Source of the DNA: Schlegelella_A sp036263655
Lineage (GTDB): Bacteria > Pseudomonadota > Gammaproteobacteria > Burkholderiales > Burkholderiaceae_C
Direction: 5' to 3'
DNA length: 64,000 bases
NCBI GenBank assembly: GCA_036263655.1
Contig: DATAGP010000052.1
Span: 62,001-126,000, forward strand
Part shown: positions 1 through 8,530 of the stretch, piece by piece
How positions within the stretch are numbered: the first letter of the stretch is position 1
Layout of the letters: each line of letters opens with the position of its first letter
The notes under the pieces: model-generated
Seen by the model: the letters and a program-made list of their open reading frames with translations, nothing else
The model's database searches: none
What the model was told of the DNA's origin: nothing
Program-made: the position numbers and the translations under genes

Positions 1-823
1 GGGCGACACCGACCGCACCGCCGATGCCGGCAAGTCCTCGGCGTCGCGGCAGACCTTCGTGTCGGGCAATGCGGCGCGTGCCGCCGGGCGCGACCTGCGG
101 CGGCAGCTGCTGGCTCGGCTCGGCTGGGCGGAGGCGGAGGCCGCGGCCGACGACGGTGCGTCGTCGATACGGCTGTCGTTCGACGGCCATCGCCTGGTCG
201 CCGTCGAGGCCGGCGCGGATGCAGGCACCGGCGCGGGGACGAGCGCGCGAGGCGACCGTTCGGCGCGCCGGGAGATCGACCTGCGCGCGTTGGCCGCGGA
301 CACGGACGGGCCCGACCTCTTCGTCGGCAGCGGCTACTTCAATCCGCCGACGGTGCCGCTCGACGCCGACGGCCAGGGCGTGCCGTACGCGACCTACGCC
401 TTCGCGGCGCAGATCGCCGAGGTCGAGGTCGACGTCGATCTCGGCACGGTGAAGCTGCTGCACATCCACGCCGCGCACGACGTCGGCCGGGCGATCAATC
501 CGACCCAGGTCGAAGGGCAGATCCACGGCGGCATCGCGCAGGGCATCGGCATGGCGCTGATGGAGGAATACGTCAACGGCCGCACCGACAACCTGCACGA
601 CTACCTGATCCCGACGGTCGGCGACGTGCCGCCGATCAGCGTCCACCTGATCGAGGATCCGGAGCCGCTCGGGCCGTGGGGCGCCAAGGGTGTCGGGGAG
701 CCGGCGCTGGTCGCCACCGCCCCGGCGATCCTCAACGCCATCCATGCCGCGACCGGCGTGCGCATGCGCGAGGTGCCGGTCACGCCGAGCCGCTTGCGCG
801 CGGCCTGGCTGGCGCAGCGATGA
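1..823 (+). CDS. Xanthine dehydrogenase-family molybdopterin-binding subunit, 3' part (5' end outside window)
   Basis: This is the C-terminal part (about 273 residues) of the large molybdenum-cofactor subunit of a xanthine dehydrogenase/aldehyde oxidase-type hydroxylase, which hydroxylates N-heterocycles or aldehydes. The frame is open from base 2. It begins with the GDT...DAGKSSASRQTF stretch, typical of the molybdopterin-binding core. It later shows DVGRAINP, QVEGQIHGGIAQGIGMAL and GAKGVGEPALVATAPAI. In the family, the last of these contains the catalytic glutamate (GVGEP). The stop overlaps the next start by ATGA (820-823), so it is the upstream member of an operon with the 6-hydroxynicotinate-reductase-like gene. 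The substrate cannot be read from this fragment; nicotinate or another N-heterocycle is an inference from the neighbours. Confidence 0.9.
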   Translation, partial: GDTDRTADAGKSSASRQTFVSGNAARAAGRDLRRQLLARLGWAEAEAAADDGASSIRLSFDGHRLVAVEAGADAGTGAGTSARGDRSARREIDLRALAADTDGPDLFVGSGYFNPPTVPLDADGQGVPYATYAFAAQIAEVEVDVDLGTVKLLHIHAAHDVGRAINPTQVEGQIHGGIAQGIGMALMEEYVNGRTDNLHDYLIPTVGDVPPISVHLIEDPEPLGPWGAKGVGEPALVATAPAILNAIHAATGVRMREVPVTPSRLRAAWLAQR

Positions 824-2436
824 GCGGCGAGCCCGGCCCCGGCTTCGCCGCCCGTTCCGACGGCGAGCCGGTGCGGATCGACGCCGCCGACGGCGTGGAG
901 CCGGCAGCTGGCGATGTCGCGGAGAGCGCGCCGCCGGCGCGGCCGGTCGTCCTCGAGCACTCGCGCGCGCCGGAGCGCATGGCGGCCGACAAGGTGCGCT
1001 GCGAGGCATGTCCGGTGCTGTGCCAGATCAGCGTCGGAAAGCTCGGCGCCTGCGATCGCTACGGCAACGTCGGCGGGGTGCTGACGCGCACCGACACGCT
1101 GCACCTCGTCGCCCGGCCGGGCGCCGATCTCGTCGCCTGGCAGGCCGGGCAGGCCGGCGGCTGGAACGGCGAGCTGATCGACGCCGCCGATGCGCCGGTG
1201 TTCGTCTCGGGCGTCGGCTCGGGCACGACCTATCCCGACTACAAGCCGGCGCCCTTCATCGTCTCGTCGCGCCACGAGGGCGTCGACCTCGTGACGGTGG
1301 TCACCGAAGGCATCTTCAGCTACTGCAGCTTCAAGGTGAAGATCGACACCGACCGCTATCTCGGCCCGGAGCAGGCGACGGTGCGCCACCAGGGCGAAGC
1401 GGTCGGCCACGTCAGCACCATCGAGTACGGCTCGCAGTTCCTCTCCCTCGGCGGCGTGCACCACCTGACCGGCGGCTCGAAGCGCGAAGGCCGCGTCGCC
1501 TGCGACATGATGATGGCGCTCGGCAACAAGCAGGCCGTCGAGTTGCAGATCGAAGGCGGCGCGACGCTCGTCGTCGCCGCCGACAAGCCGCCGGTCGTCA
1601 ACGGCGTCGAGGAGAAGCGGATGCGCGTCGGCTGCGGCTCGGCGGCGATCGGCATCTTCGCGCAGCAGTGGTTCGGCCACGCCGACGAGGTCGTCGTCGT
1701 CGACGACCACATCACCGGCGTGCTCTCCGAGCACCAGGCCGGCAAGTTCCTCGACATGAAGCCGACCGGCATCCGCCTGCGCGGCCGCAAGTCGACGCCA
1801 GGGCGCTACTTCCAGGTGGCGAATCCGGGCTCCGGTTGGGGCGGCACCGACATCACCGACCCGCTCTCGATCGTGGAGGCGTGGGATCCGAAGCACGCGC
1901 GGCCCGGGCTGCGCCTGCTGATGGTCTCGACGACCGGCGAGGACGCCGCCTGGTTCGTCCTCGACGAGCAGCTCGTGCCGCGACCGGCGGAGATGCCGCC
2001 GGCGATCGCCCGCGTCGTCGACCGCATCGGCGAGAACTGCGAGCCGTCGCTGGCCTCGGTGCTCTACGTCGCCGGCGCTGGCGGCAGCCTGCGCGCCGGC
2101 GTCACCGAGAACCCGATCGCGCTGACGCGATCGATCAAGAGCCTGCTCGTCGACGTCACCTGCGGCGGTGCGCCGGTCTTCGTCTGGCCGGGCGGCGGGA
2201 TCACGGTGATGGTGGACGTCGCCCGGATGCCGGCGAACAGCTTCGGCTCGGTGCCGACGCCGGCCATCGTCTCGCCGATCGAGTTCACGATGCGTGCCGA
2301 CGACTACGCGGCGCTCGGCGGCCACGCGGCGCGCGTGCGCCCGCTCGCCGAGATCCTCGCTTCTGGCAGCTACCGGCTGATCGATGCCGAGCCCGGCGTG
2401 CCCTGGCCGCTCTCGGGAAGCGCGGGGCGCCGGTGA
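820..2436 (+). CDS. 6-hydroxynicotinate reductase-like Fe-S protein
   Basis: A 538-residue protein resembling 6-hydroxynicotinate reductase (Hnr), the enzyme that reduces 6-hydroxynicotinate in the anaerobic nicotinate pathway of Eubacterium barkeri. A cysteine cluster (C61, C64, C68, C78, pattern C-x2-C-x3-C-x9-C) near the N terminus is suited to bind a 4Fe-4S centre. The remainder is a long domain rich in Gly/Asp turns with no recognised transmembrane segment. The start is the ATG overlapping the previous stop; its own stop overlaps the GTG of the UPF0280 gene. Placement directly after a Mo-hydroxylase subunit fits a hydroxylate-then-reduce route for a heterocycle. The family call rests on the Cys motif and gene order; the true substrate is unknown. 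Confidence 0.72.
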   Translation: MSGEPGPGFAARSDGEPVRIDAADGVEPAAGDVAESAPPARPVVLEHSRAPERMAADKVRCEACPVLCQISVGKLGACDRYGNVGGVLTRTDTLHLVARPGADLVAWQAGQAGGWNGELIDAADAPVFVSGVGSGTTYPDYKPAPFIVSSRHEGVDLVTVVTEGIFSYCSFKVKIDTDRYLGPEQATVRHQGEAVGHVSTIEYGSQFLSLGGVHHLTGGSKREGRVACDMMMALGNKQAVELQIEGGATLVVAADKPPVVNGVEEKRMRVGCGSAAIGIFAQQWFGHADEVVVVDDHITGVLSEHQAGKFLDMKPTGIRLRGRKSTPGRYFQVANPGSGWGGTDITDPLSIVEAWDPKHARPGLRLLMVSTTGEDAAWFVLDEQLVPRPAEMPPAIARVVDRIGENCEPSLASVLYVAGAGGSLRAGVTENPIALTRSIKSLLVDVTCGGAPVFVWPGGGITVMVDVARMPANSFGSVPTPAIVSPIEFTMRADDYAALGGHAARVRPLAEILASGSYRLIDAEPGVPWPLSGSAGRR

Positions 2437-3401
2437 GCGGGGGCGCCACGCGACGGCTCCTGGCCGACGGCCGCTGGCACTTCCAGCACGGCCCCATCGA
2501 CTGCATCGTCGACGCCGACGGCGACGCCGGCGCGGTGGCGCGCTGCGTCGAGCGTGCGTGGACGCGGTTCCAGGGCGTGCTCGACGAGCTCGTCGCCGAG
2601 CTGCCGCTGCTGCGCGCCGACCTGTCGGGCGAGGGCGCCGAGCGCGTCACGCCGTCCGGCGGCATCGCCCGCCGGATGGTCGCCGCCTGCCGGCCCTACG
2701 GCGAGGCAGGTGCCTTCGTCACGGCGATGGCGGCCGTCGCCGGCAGCGTCGCCGAGGAGCTGACCGCCTTCTTCGACGACGCCGGCGTGGCGCGCGCCAG
2801 CGTCAACAACGGCGGCGACATCGCGCTGCACCTCGCGCCGGCGAGCTCGTACGCGGTCGGGCTCTGCAGCGATCCGTCGCTGGCCGTGGCGGGCGGCCCG
2901 CTCGCCGGCCGCTTCGAGGTCGGCTTCGCCTCGCCGGTGCGCGGCATCGCCACCTCGGGCTGGCGCGGCCGCAGCTTTTCCTTCGGCATCGCCGACAGCG
3001 TCACGGTCCTCGCCGGCACGGCATCGGCCGCCGACGCGGCGGCGACGATGATCGGCAACGCCGTCGACGTCGATGCGGCGGGCATCCGGCGCCGGCCGGC
3101 GTCCGAGCTGCGTGACGACAGCGATCTCGGCGAGCGCCTCGTCACCGTCGCCGTGCCGCCGCTGCGCAGCGCCGACGTCGAGAGGGCGCTGGCCGCCGGT
3201 GCCGCTGTCGCCGAGCGCGAGATCGCTGCCGGCCGGGTCGTCGCGGCAGCGATCTCGCTGCAGGGCCGCTTTCGCGTTGTCGACCGGGCGCCGTCGGGCC
3301 GCTCGCGCACGGCCGCGTGGCCCCGCGACCCTTCTCAGCCGCGCTTCCTGCGCCGCGACAGCCAGCCGACGACGCCGAGCCCCATCAGCATCAGCGCGTA
3401 G
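2433..3401 (+). CDS. UPF0280 family (ApbE-superfamily) protein
   Basis: A 322-residue UPF0280 protein (COG2122), distantly related to the flavin transferase ApbE. It opens with a short beta-rich segment (HFQHGPIDCIVDADG). It carries the ApbE-like ASVNNGGDIALHL near residue 124 and SPVRGIATSGW near residue 168. Its biochemical role is not established. It starts at a GTG overlapping the previous stop by four bases and so is translationally coupled to the Hnr-like gene. A flavin or cofactor-insertion role for its neighbour is only a hypothesis. The last roughly 22 codons lie opposite the PEP-CTERM coding sequence of the convergent subtilase, suggesting that the original stop was lost and the tail extended. 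Confidence 0.8.
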   Translation: MSGGATRRLLADGRWHFQHGPIDCIVDADGDAGAVARCVERAWTRFQGVLDELVAELPLLRADLSGEGAERVTPSGGIARRMVAACRPYGEAGAFVTAMAAVAGSVAEELTAFFDDAGVARASVNNGGDIALHLAPASSYAVGLCSDPSLAVAGGPLAGRFEVGFASPVRGIATSGWRGRSFSFGIADSVTVLAGTASAADAAATMIGNAVDVDAAGIRRRPASELRDDSDLGERLVTVAVPPLRSADVERALAAGAAVAEREIAAGRVVAAAISLQGRFRVVDRAPSGRSRTAAWPRDPSQPRFLRRDSQPTTPSPISISA

Positions 3402-5407
3402 GTCTCCGGCTCGGGAACGGGGGTGACGCTCAGCGCCACGCCGTCGCTGCCGAACACGAGGCTGGCCGCGTACGCCGGCGACAGGCCGTTGAAGGCGAAG
3501 CCGGAGAACGCGCCGGCGAAGCTGCCGAAGTCGATCAGCTCGTACAGGCCGACGCCGAGAAAGCCGTCGAGGAACGAGATGCTGAGCAGGCCGCCGAAGG
3601 TCATCAGGCCGTCGATGTCGAGCAACGGCCCGTCGGCGAAGCCGAATCCGAGGTCGAGGATGCTGCCGGCGCCGAGGGTCAGGTCGCCGCCGATCCGGAC
3701 CGTCTCGTCGCTGCGCGTCGCCAGGGTGCCGCCGCTCACCGCCACGTCGCCGCTGCCGAGCGCCGTCGCCGACGCGGCGACGAGCGTGCCGCCCAGCACC
3801 TCGCTGCCGCCGGAGAAGGAGTTCTCGCCGGACAGCGTCAGCATCCCGTCGCCGAGCTTGGCCAGGCTGCCTTCGTAGACGCGCATCTGGCGGGCGAGCT
3901 CGCGGGCCATGCCGACGTTGAACTCGGTGCGGTCGTCGTCGCTCGCGCCGGCCGGCAGGCCGTTCTGCCAGCCGCGCGCCGCCTTGGTCGCGTTCCACTG
4001 CGCCGCCTCGGCCTGGTCCTCGGACCCGCGGGCCTTGATGGCCGTGTCCGAGATGCTGTTCGACCAGGTGTCGTCGCGGCCCTGGGTGTTCACGGCGAAG
4101 CGGTCGGTGAACTGCCCCGGCCCCTCCCTGGCGTGGCGCAGGCTGACCGTGCCCCAGCCGTTGCGGTCGTCCGGGACCTCGACGCGCTGTCCTGCGGTCG
4201 GGTTGGCGATGGCGACGCCGGCGGCGTCGTTGATGGTCCCGTTCTGCACCGCGGTGGTCTTCAGGACCGAGAGGAGCTGCTCGTTGCTCATGTACGGGAA
4301 GCGCTCGGCGAGCACGGCGATCGCGCCGGAGGCGTGCGGCGCGGACATCGAGGTGCCGCTGAGGCTGCCGTAGGTGGCGTTGACGCCGCCGCCCGCGGCA
4401 GTGACGGTGCTGCCGTTGATGGCGTTGCCCGGAGCCGTCACGCACGACCACTTGGCGATGCCGCACTGGTTGTAGAGCTGGGCTCCCGGCACGTTGACCG
4501 AGCCGTCGGGGTTGAGCGACTGGCCGACCTGGACGCCGCCGATCGTCAGCGCCTGGCGGATGCCGGAGACGCCGAGCCAGTTCTTCTCCAGCTCGGGCAT
4601 GAAGTAGGGCGCGGCGGCGCGCGCGCTCGGGTTCGCGTAGCCGCTGTTGCCGGCGCTGAAGACGATGATCGTGCCGCTCTTCGCGGCGTCGAGCGCACCC
4701 TGGAACCAGGTGCCCGGGCTGACGAGGAAGCCCCACGCGCCCATCAGGCCGGCACGGCCGGTGAGGTTCGGCCCGGTCGTCGGGAACAGGGTCTGGTACT
4801 GCTCGGTGTTGGGCTGGCTGCCCCAGCTCGAGCTGATGACGCGGACGTTCTGGGCGTTGAGCGCGCGGTAGACGTCGGCGACATAGCCTTGCTCGAGGGT
4901 CTGCGCCGGCGTCTGCGTCGCCTGCGGCATGCCGAACAGGACGGCGTCGGTCTTGTGCGTGTTGCCCGAGAGCAGCTGGGCGCTGAAGGCGACGCCGTGG
5001 AAGTTGCTGTCGCCGCCGATGCTGCCGTCGCGCGCCGCTGCGATGGTGCCGGTGACGTGCGTGCCGTGGCTGTCGTTGTAGAGGTTGCTGTAGATGCCGG
5101 GGATGCCGTGGACGGTCACCCCCTGGTAGCGCGACGCCGGCAGCTGCGGGTGCAGGGCGAAGTAGCCGGAGTCGACGGCGCCGATCCGCACCCCGGCGCC
5201 GCTGAAGCCGGCGGCGTAGGCGTACTCGGCGCCGATCGAGCGCAGGCCCCAGTCGCGGTTGAACTCAGGCGTCCGCCAGCTGGCGGGATCGCCGAGCGCG
5301 CCGGGATCGCCGGGGTACGACTCGATGGCCATGACCGGCTGGGCGGCGAAGGCGCCGAGCAGGAGCGCGGCAAGCCAGGACTTTCTCGGGTGAAGCGGTG
5401 CGGGCAA
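3335..5407 (-). CDS. S8 (subtilisin-family) serine peptidase with autotransporter-type repeat and PEP-CTERM anchor
   Basis: A 690-residue exported serine protease. Counting from the TTG at 5407, the catalytic triad is D79 (AVDSG), H114 (SHGTHVTG) and S353 (GTSMSAPH), with the oxyanion Asn at N254 (FSAGNSG). A hydrophobic signal peptide (SWLAALLLGAFAAQPVMA) directly follows this start. After the protease domain comes a beta-helical autotransporter-associated repeat (LAKLGDGMLTLSGENSFSG). The end is a PEP-CTERM signal: VPEPETYA, a hydrophobic helix and a basic RRRKR tail, so exosortase-mediated sorting is expected. TTG is preferred to the ATG 87 bp upstream because GAGGAG sits 6 nt before it and the signal peptide then begins correctly. 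The 3' end overlaps the convergent UPF0280 gene by 67 bp. Confidence 0.92.
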   Translation of the reverse strand: MPAPLHPRKSWLAALLLGAFAAQPVMAIESYPGDPGALGDPASWRTPEFNRDWGLRSIGAEYAYAAGFSGAGVRIGAVDSGYFALHPQLPASRYQGVTVHGIPGIYSNLYNDSHGTHVTGTIAAARDGSIGGDSNFHGVAFSAQLLSGNTHKTDAVLFGMPQATQTPAQTLEQGYVADVYRALNAQNVRVISSSWGSQPNTEQYQTLFPTTGPNLTGRAGLMGAWGFLVSPGTWFQGALDAAKSGTIIVFSAGNSGYANPSARAAAPYFMPELEKNWLGVSGIRQALTIGGVQVGQSLNPDGSVNVPGAQLYNQCGIAKWSCVTAPGNAINGSTVTAAGGGVNATYGSLSGTSMSAPHASGAIAVLAERFPYMSNEQLLSVLKTTAVQNGTINDAAGVAIANPTAGQRVEVPDDRNGWGTVSLRHAREGPGQFTDRFAVNTQGRDDTWSNSISDTAIKARGSEDQAEAAQWNATKAARGWQNGLPAGASDDDRTEFNVGMARELARQMRVYEGSLAKLGDGMLTLSGENSFSGGSEVLGGTLVAASATALGSGDVAVSGGTLATRSDETVRIGGDLTLGAGSILDLGFGFADGPLLDIDGLMTFGGLLSISFLDGFLGVGLYELIDFGSFAGAFSGFAFNGLSPAYAASLVFGSDGVALSVTPVPEPETYALMLMGLGVVGWLSRRRKRG

Positions 5408-5410
5408 GAT

Positions 5411-5419
5411 CCTCTCCTC
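5411..5419 (-). promoter_or_regulatory. Strong Shine-Dalgarno selecting a TTG start
   Basis: Read on the minus strand, GAGGAGAGG lies directly before ATC-TTG, placing GAGGAG 6 nt from the TTG at 5407. The alternative upstream ATG (5494) would put about 29 polar residues before the signal peptide, so this site decides the subtilase start. Confidence 0.7.
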
Positions 5420-5533
5420 GGGCGCGAGTCCTTTCGCGCGGTGCGGCTTGCCGGCAAGGCCCGTGCCGAAACGGATCGCCGCCGTCGGCGCCACGAGGCA
5501 TCATCGGGACCCTGCCGCATCGAAAGGGATCGA

Positions 5534-6139
5534 ATGCTGTTCGCAGCGACCGGGAGGGCTCCGGAGGTCGACGTCCGCAAGCTCGTCGTCGCCGTCGAGG
5601 ACGTCTGGCACGACAAGGGGCCGCGGCTCGCCGCACCGCTTCGGCGCGGCAGCGTCGCCGCGGTCGTGCGCAACCCCTACGCCGGTGCCTACGTCGACGA
5701 CATCCAGCCGATGATGGAGGCGCTGAAGCCGCTCGGCCGCGAGATGGCCGTCCGCCTGGTCGAGGCGCTCGGCGGCCCCGGCCGCATCGAGGCCTACGGC
5801 AAGGGCGCGCTCATCGGCCTGGCCGGCGAGCAGGAGCACGGCGCCCTGTGGCACGTGCCCGGCGGCTACGGCATGCGCGACCTGGTCGAGGGCTCGCACG
5901 CGATCGTCCCCTCGACGACGAAGATGGGCGCGGCAGGCGCCGCCATCGACATCCCGATCCACCATCGCGTCGCCGCCTATGTGCGCAGCCACTTCGACAC
6001 CGTGGAGGTGCGGGTCGCCGATGCGCCGCGCCCGGACGAGATGCTGCTGGTGATCGCGATGACGACGGGGCCGCGACCGCACGCGCGCGCCGGCGGCCTG
6101 CGGGCAGACGAGATTGCGAAGTTCGACGGCCAGCGGTAG
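5534..6139 (+). CDS. Amino acid synthesis family protein (DUF1185)
   Basis: A 201-residue cytoplasmic protein of the 'amino acid synthesis' family (PF06684/DUF1185), whose biochemical function is not established. Recognisable parts are the N-terminal VRKLVVAVEDVWHDKG, then RRGSVAAVVRNPYAG, a GKGALIGLAGEQEHGAL segment and STTKMGAAGAAIDIP. The ATG at 5534 follows a purine-rich GAAAGGGA stretch. It is divergent from the subtilase and 61 bp upstream of the nicotinamidase gene. I recall this family occurring near UPF0280 and Hnr-like genes, which would tie it functionally to the cluster interrupted by the peptidase; this is a weak link and should be tested by neighbourhood comparison. Confidence 0.8.
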   Translation: MLFAATGRAPEVDVRKLVVAVEDVWHDKGPRLAAPLRRGSVAAVVRNPYAGAYVDDIQPMMEALKPLGREMAVRLVEALGGPGRIEAYGKGALIGLAGEQEHGALWHVPGGYGMRDLVEGSHAIVPSTTKMGAAGAAIDIPIHHRVAAYVRSHFDTVEVRVADAPRPDEMLLVIAMTTGPRPHARAGGLRADEIAKFDGQR

Positions 6140-6200
6140 CGTGGCCGGTGCGGCACGGGACGTGCATGACAGCCGCCACGAGACCACCGGGGAGCCCACG

Positions 6201-6926
6201 ATGACAGCCATCCAGCGCAGAACCTTCGTCCACGGCGGGCTCGCGGCCGCGGGCCTGCTGGCGTTCGCTGCCGCGCCCGTGGCGCGCGCGGCGGCCGCGA
6301 AGCCCGGGCCCAGGGCGGCCCTGATCGTCGTCGACGTGCAGAACTGCTTCGTCACCGGCGGCACGCTGCCGGTGAAGGAGGGCGAGCAGGTCGTCCCCAT
6401 CATCAACAGGCTGGCCGGGGCCTTCGAGAAGATCGTCGTCACGCAGGACTGGCACACGCCCGGCCACGCCTCGTTCGCCTCCGCGCATCCGGGCAAGAAG
6501 CCGTTCGAGTCGACCCGGCTCGCCTACGGCAACCAGGTCCTCTGGCCCGACCACTGCGTGCAGGGCTCGGCCGACGCGGCCCTGCACAAGGACCTGGCGC
6601 TGCCGAAGGCGCAGCTCATCATCAGGAAGGGCTGGCACCAGGGCACCGACAGCTACTCGGCCTTCACCGAGGCCGACGGGAAGACGTCGACCGGCCTGGC
6701 CGCCTACCTCAAGGCGCACGGCGTCAACGAGGTCTACGTCTGCGGCCTGGCCACCGACTTCTGCGTCGCCTGGACCGCCCTCGACGCGCGCAAGGCCGGC
6801 TTCAAGGCCGCGGTGATCGAGGACGCCACCCGCGGCATCGACCTGAACGGCTCGCTCAAGGCGGCCTGGGCGCAGATGACGAAGGCCGGCGTCAGGCGGA
6901 TCCAGTCGAGCGACATCGCGGTTTGA
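6201..6926 (+). CDS. pncA: Exported nicotinamidase (isochorismatase superfamily)
   Basis: A 241-residue cysteine amidohydrolase converting nicotinamide to nicotinate and ammonia. The triad residues are D45 (VVDVQNCF), K143 (IIRKGW) and C188 (GLATDFCVAWTA). The metal site matches PncA: D83, H85 and H89 in QDWHTPGHASF, plus H118 in WPDHCVQG. The N terminus QRRTFVHGGLAAAGLLAF followed by an Ala-rich stretch is a Tat-type signal, so the enzyme is predicted to act in the periplasm, unlike ordinary cytosolic PncA. The ATG at 6201 has GGGGAG upstream. Supplying nicotinate from outside would suit the nearby Hnr-like cluster; that link is inference. Confidence 0.88.
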   Translation: MTAIQRRTFVHGGLAAAGLLAFAAAPVARAAAAKPGPRAALIVVDVQNCFVTGGTLPVKEGEQVVPIINRLAGAFEKIVVTQDWHTPGHASFASAHPGKKPFESTRLAYGNQVLWPDHCVQGSADAALHKDLALPKAQLIIRKGWHQGTDSYSAFTEADGKTSTGLAAYLKAHGVNEVYVCGLATDFCVAWTALDARKAGFKAAVIEDATRGIDLNGSLKAAWAQMTKAGVRRIQSSDIAV

Positions 6927-6949
6927 GCGCGCCGCCGCTCTTCTCCGGC

Positions 6950-7234
6950 TCAGCGGGCGTTGCGCCGCGCCGCCCAGTAGGTCGCTCCTTCGGGGCCGTA
7001 CCGCTCGGCGTGCGGCACCGAGGCTGCCAGCTCGAAGGTGTCGCCGGGACGCAGGTGCTTCGTGCCCTCGCGCTCGATGAGCCACATCTCGCCGGCGACG
7101 ACGAGCGCCTTCACCGCGAACGGGTGCTCGTGCTCGGCGATCGTCAGGCCGGGGTTCCATGTCCGTTCGAGGACCTCGTCGTAACCTTCGCGCTGCGCCG
7201 CGGCCTCGAACTCTCGGAAAGACGGGCGGTCCAT
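6950..7234 (-). CDS. Small cupin-domain protein
   Basis: A 94-residue single-domain cupin. The metal-binding motifs are visible: GLTIAEHEHPFAVKALVVAGE supplies His/His/Glu-type ligands, and PGDTFELAASVPHAE gives the second-motif histidine. Substrate and role cannot be deduced; small cupins of this kind serve as sensors, isomerases or stress proteins. The start at 7234 is chosen because AGGGAG lies 7 nt upstream and the cupin fold begins soon after; a longer reading to 7285 adds 17 residues without a ribosome site. It is convergent with pncA and divergent from the ABC receptor gene that begins 71 bp away. Confidence 0.75.
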   Translation of the reverse strand: MDRPSFREFEAAAQREGYDEVLERTWNPGLTIAEHEHPFAVKALVVAGEMWLIEREGTKHLRPGDTFELAASVPHAERYGPEGATYWAARRNAR

Positions 7235-7305
7235 GTCCACTCCCTGAAGCGATCCGAGATCTTGCCATCGACCCGTTTCCCGCATCCTTCGACCCAGGAG
7301 CTTCC

Positions 7306-8505
7306 ATGCTGAAAGCCATCGTTCTTCTCGCGTCCGTCGGCGTCTTCCTGACCGCCGCGCCGGTCGCGAGCGCCCAGGACACCATCCGGATCGGCGAGAT
7401 CAACAGCTACAAGGCGCAGCCGGCCTTCCTCGACCCGTACAAGAAGGGCTGGGAGCTCGCGGTGGAGGAGGTCAATGCCGCGGGCGGCGTGCTCGGCAAG
7501 AAGATCCAGGTGATCTCGCGCGACGACAACGGCAGCCCCGGCGACGCCGTGCGCGTCGCTGAGGAGCTGGTCTCGCGCGAGAACGTGGCGCTGATCGCCG
7601 GCACCTTCCTCTCCAACACCGGCCTGGCCGTCACCGACTTCGCCAAGCAGAAGAAGATCTTCTTCCTCGCCGCCGAGCCGCTCACCGACAAGATCACCTG
7701 GCAGAACGGCAACCGCTACACCTTCCGCCTGCGCCCGAACACCTACATGCAGTCGGCGATGCTGGTGCCCGAGGCGGCCAAGCTGAAGAAGAAGCGCTGG
7801 GCCATCGTCTACCCCAACTACGAGTACGGGCAGTCGGCGGCGGCGACCTTCAAGACGATGCTGAAGAAGCTGCAGCCCGACGTCGAGTTCGTCGCCGAGC
7901 AGGCGCCGCCGCTCGGCCGCATCGATGCCGGCGCGGTGTCGCAGGCGCTCGCCGACGCCCGCCCGGACGCGATCTTCAACGTCCTGTTCGGCGCCGACCT
8001 GGCCAAGTTCGTTCGCGAAGGCAACACGCGCGGCCTCTTCAAGGGCCGCGAGGTGGTGAGCCTGCTCACCGGCGAGCCGGAGTACATCGAGCCGCTGCGC
8101 GAGGAAGCGCCGGTCGGCTGGATCGTCACTGGCTATCCCTACTACGGCATCCAGACCGACGAGCACAAGAAGTTCTTCCTCGCCTACTTCCGCAAGTACA
8201 ACGAGTACCCGAAGCTCGGCTCGGTGGTCGGCTACTCGACCATCATCGCCCTGGCCGAAGGCATCAAGAAGGCGAAGTCGACCGATACCGAGAAGCTCAT
8301 CGCCGCCTTCGAGGGGCTGCAGTTCATGTCGCCGCTCGGACGGGTGACGTTCCGGGCCATCGACCACCAATCGACGATGGGCGCCTACCTCGGCCGGACC
8401 AAGCTCGAAGGCTCGAAGGGCGTGATGGTCGACTACGTCTACATCGATGGCGCGAAGGTCCAGCCGAGCGACGAGGAAGTGAAGAAGCTGCGCGCCGCCG
8501 ACTAG
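7306..8505 (+). CDS. ABC transporter substrate-binding protein, Leu/Ile/Val (type I PBP) family
   Basis: A 399-residue periplasmic binding protein. The signal peptide MLKAIVLLASVGVFLTA..VASAQ is cleaved at about residue 24. The mature part starts TIRIGEINSY and has the type-I PBP pattern: WELAVEEVNAAGGVLGKKI, the SPGDAVRVAEEL region and YPNYEYGQSAAATFK. CAGGAG precedes the ATG at 7306 by 5 nt. It heads the LivHM-LivG-LivF set and, beyond that, hyuA, a dgoD-like gene and hyuB, all in the same direction with minimal gaps. The ligand is therefore probably the substrate of the hydantoinase/dehydratase-type enzymes, rather than necessarily a branched-chain amino acid. Confidence 0.9.
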   Translation: MLKAIVLLASVGVFLTAAPVASAQDTIRIGEINSYKAQPAFLDPYKKGWELAVEEVNAAGGVLGKKIQVISRDDNGSPGDAVRVAEELVSRENVALIAGTFLSNTGLAVTDFAKQKKIFFLAAEPLTDKITWQNGNRYTFRLRPNTYMQSAMLVPEAAKLKKKRWAIVYPNYEYGQSAAATFKTMLKKLQPDVEFVAEQAPPLGRIDAGAVSQALADARPDAIFNVLFGADLAKFVREGNTRGLFKGREVVSLLTGEPEYIEPLREEAPVGWIVTGYPYYGIQTDEHKKFFLAYFRKYNEYPKLGSVVGYSTIIALAEGIKKAKSTDTEKLIAAFEGLQFMSPLGRVTFRAIDHQSTMGAYLGRTKLEGSKGVMVDYVYIDGAKVQPSDEEVKKLRAAD

Positions 8506-8530
8506 GCCGGCGCACCGCTCCGACCCGCCT

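Noticed and set aside
601..2325. 574-codon open frame on the minus strand opposite the Mo-hydroxylase/Hnr-like genes
   Set aside because: High GC content leaves the opposite strand open. Its product is Arg/Asp/Ala-rich low-complexity sequence without domains, and the plus-strand genes are clearly real.
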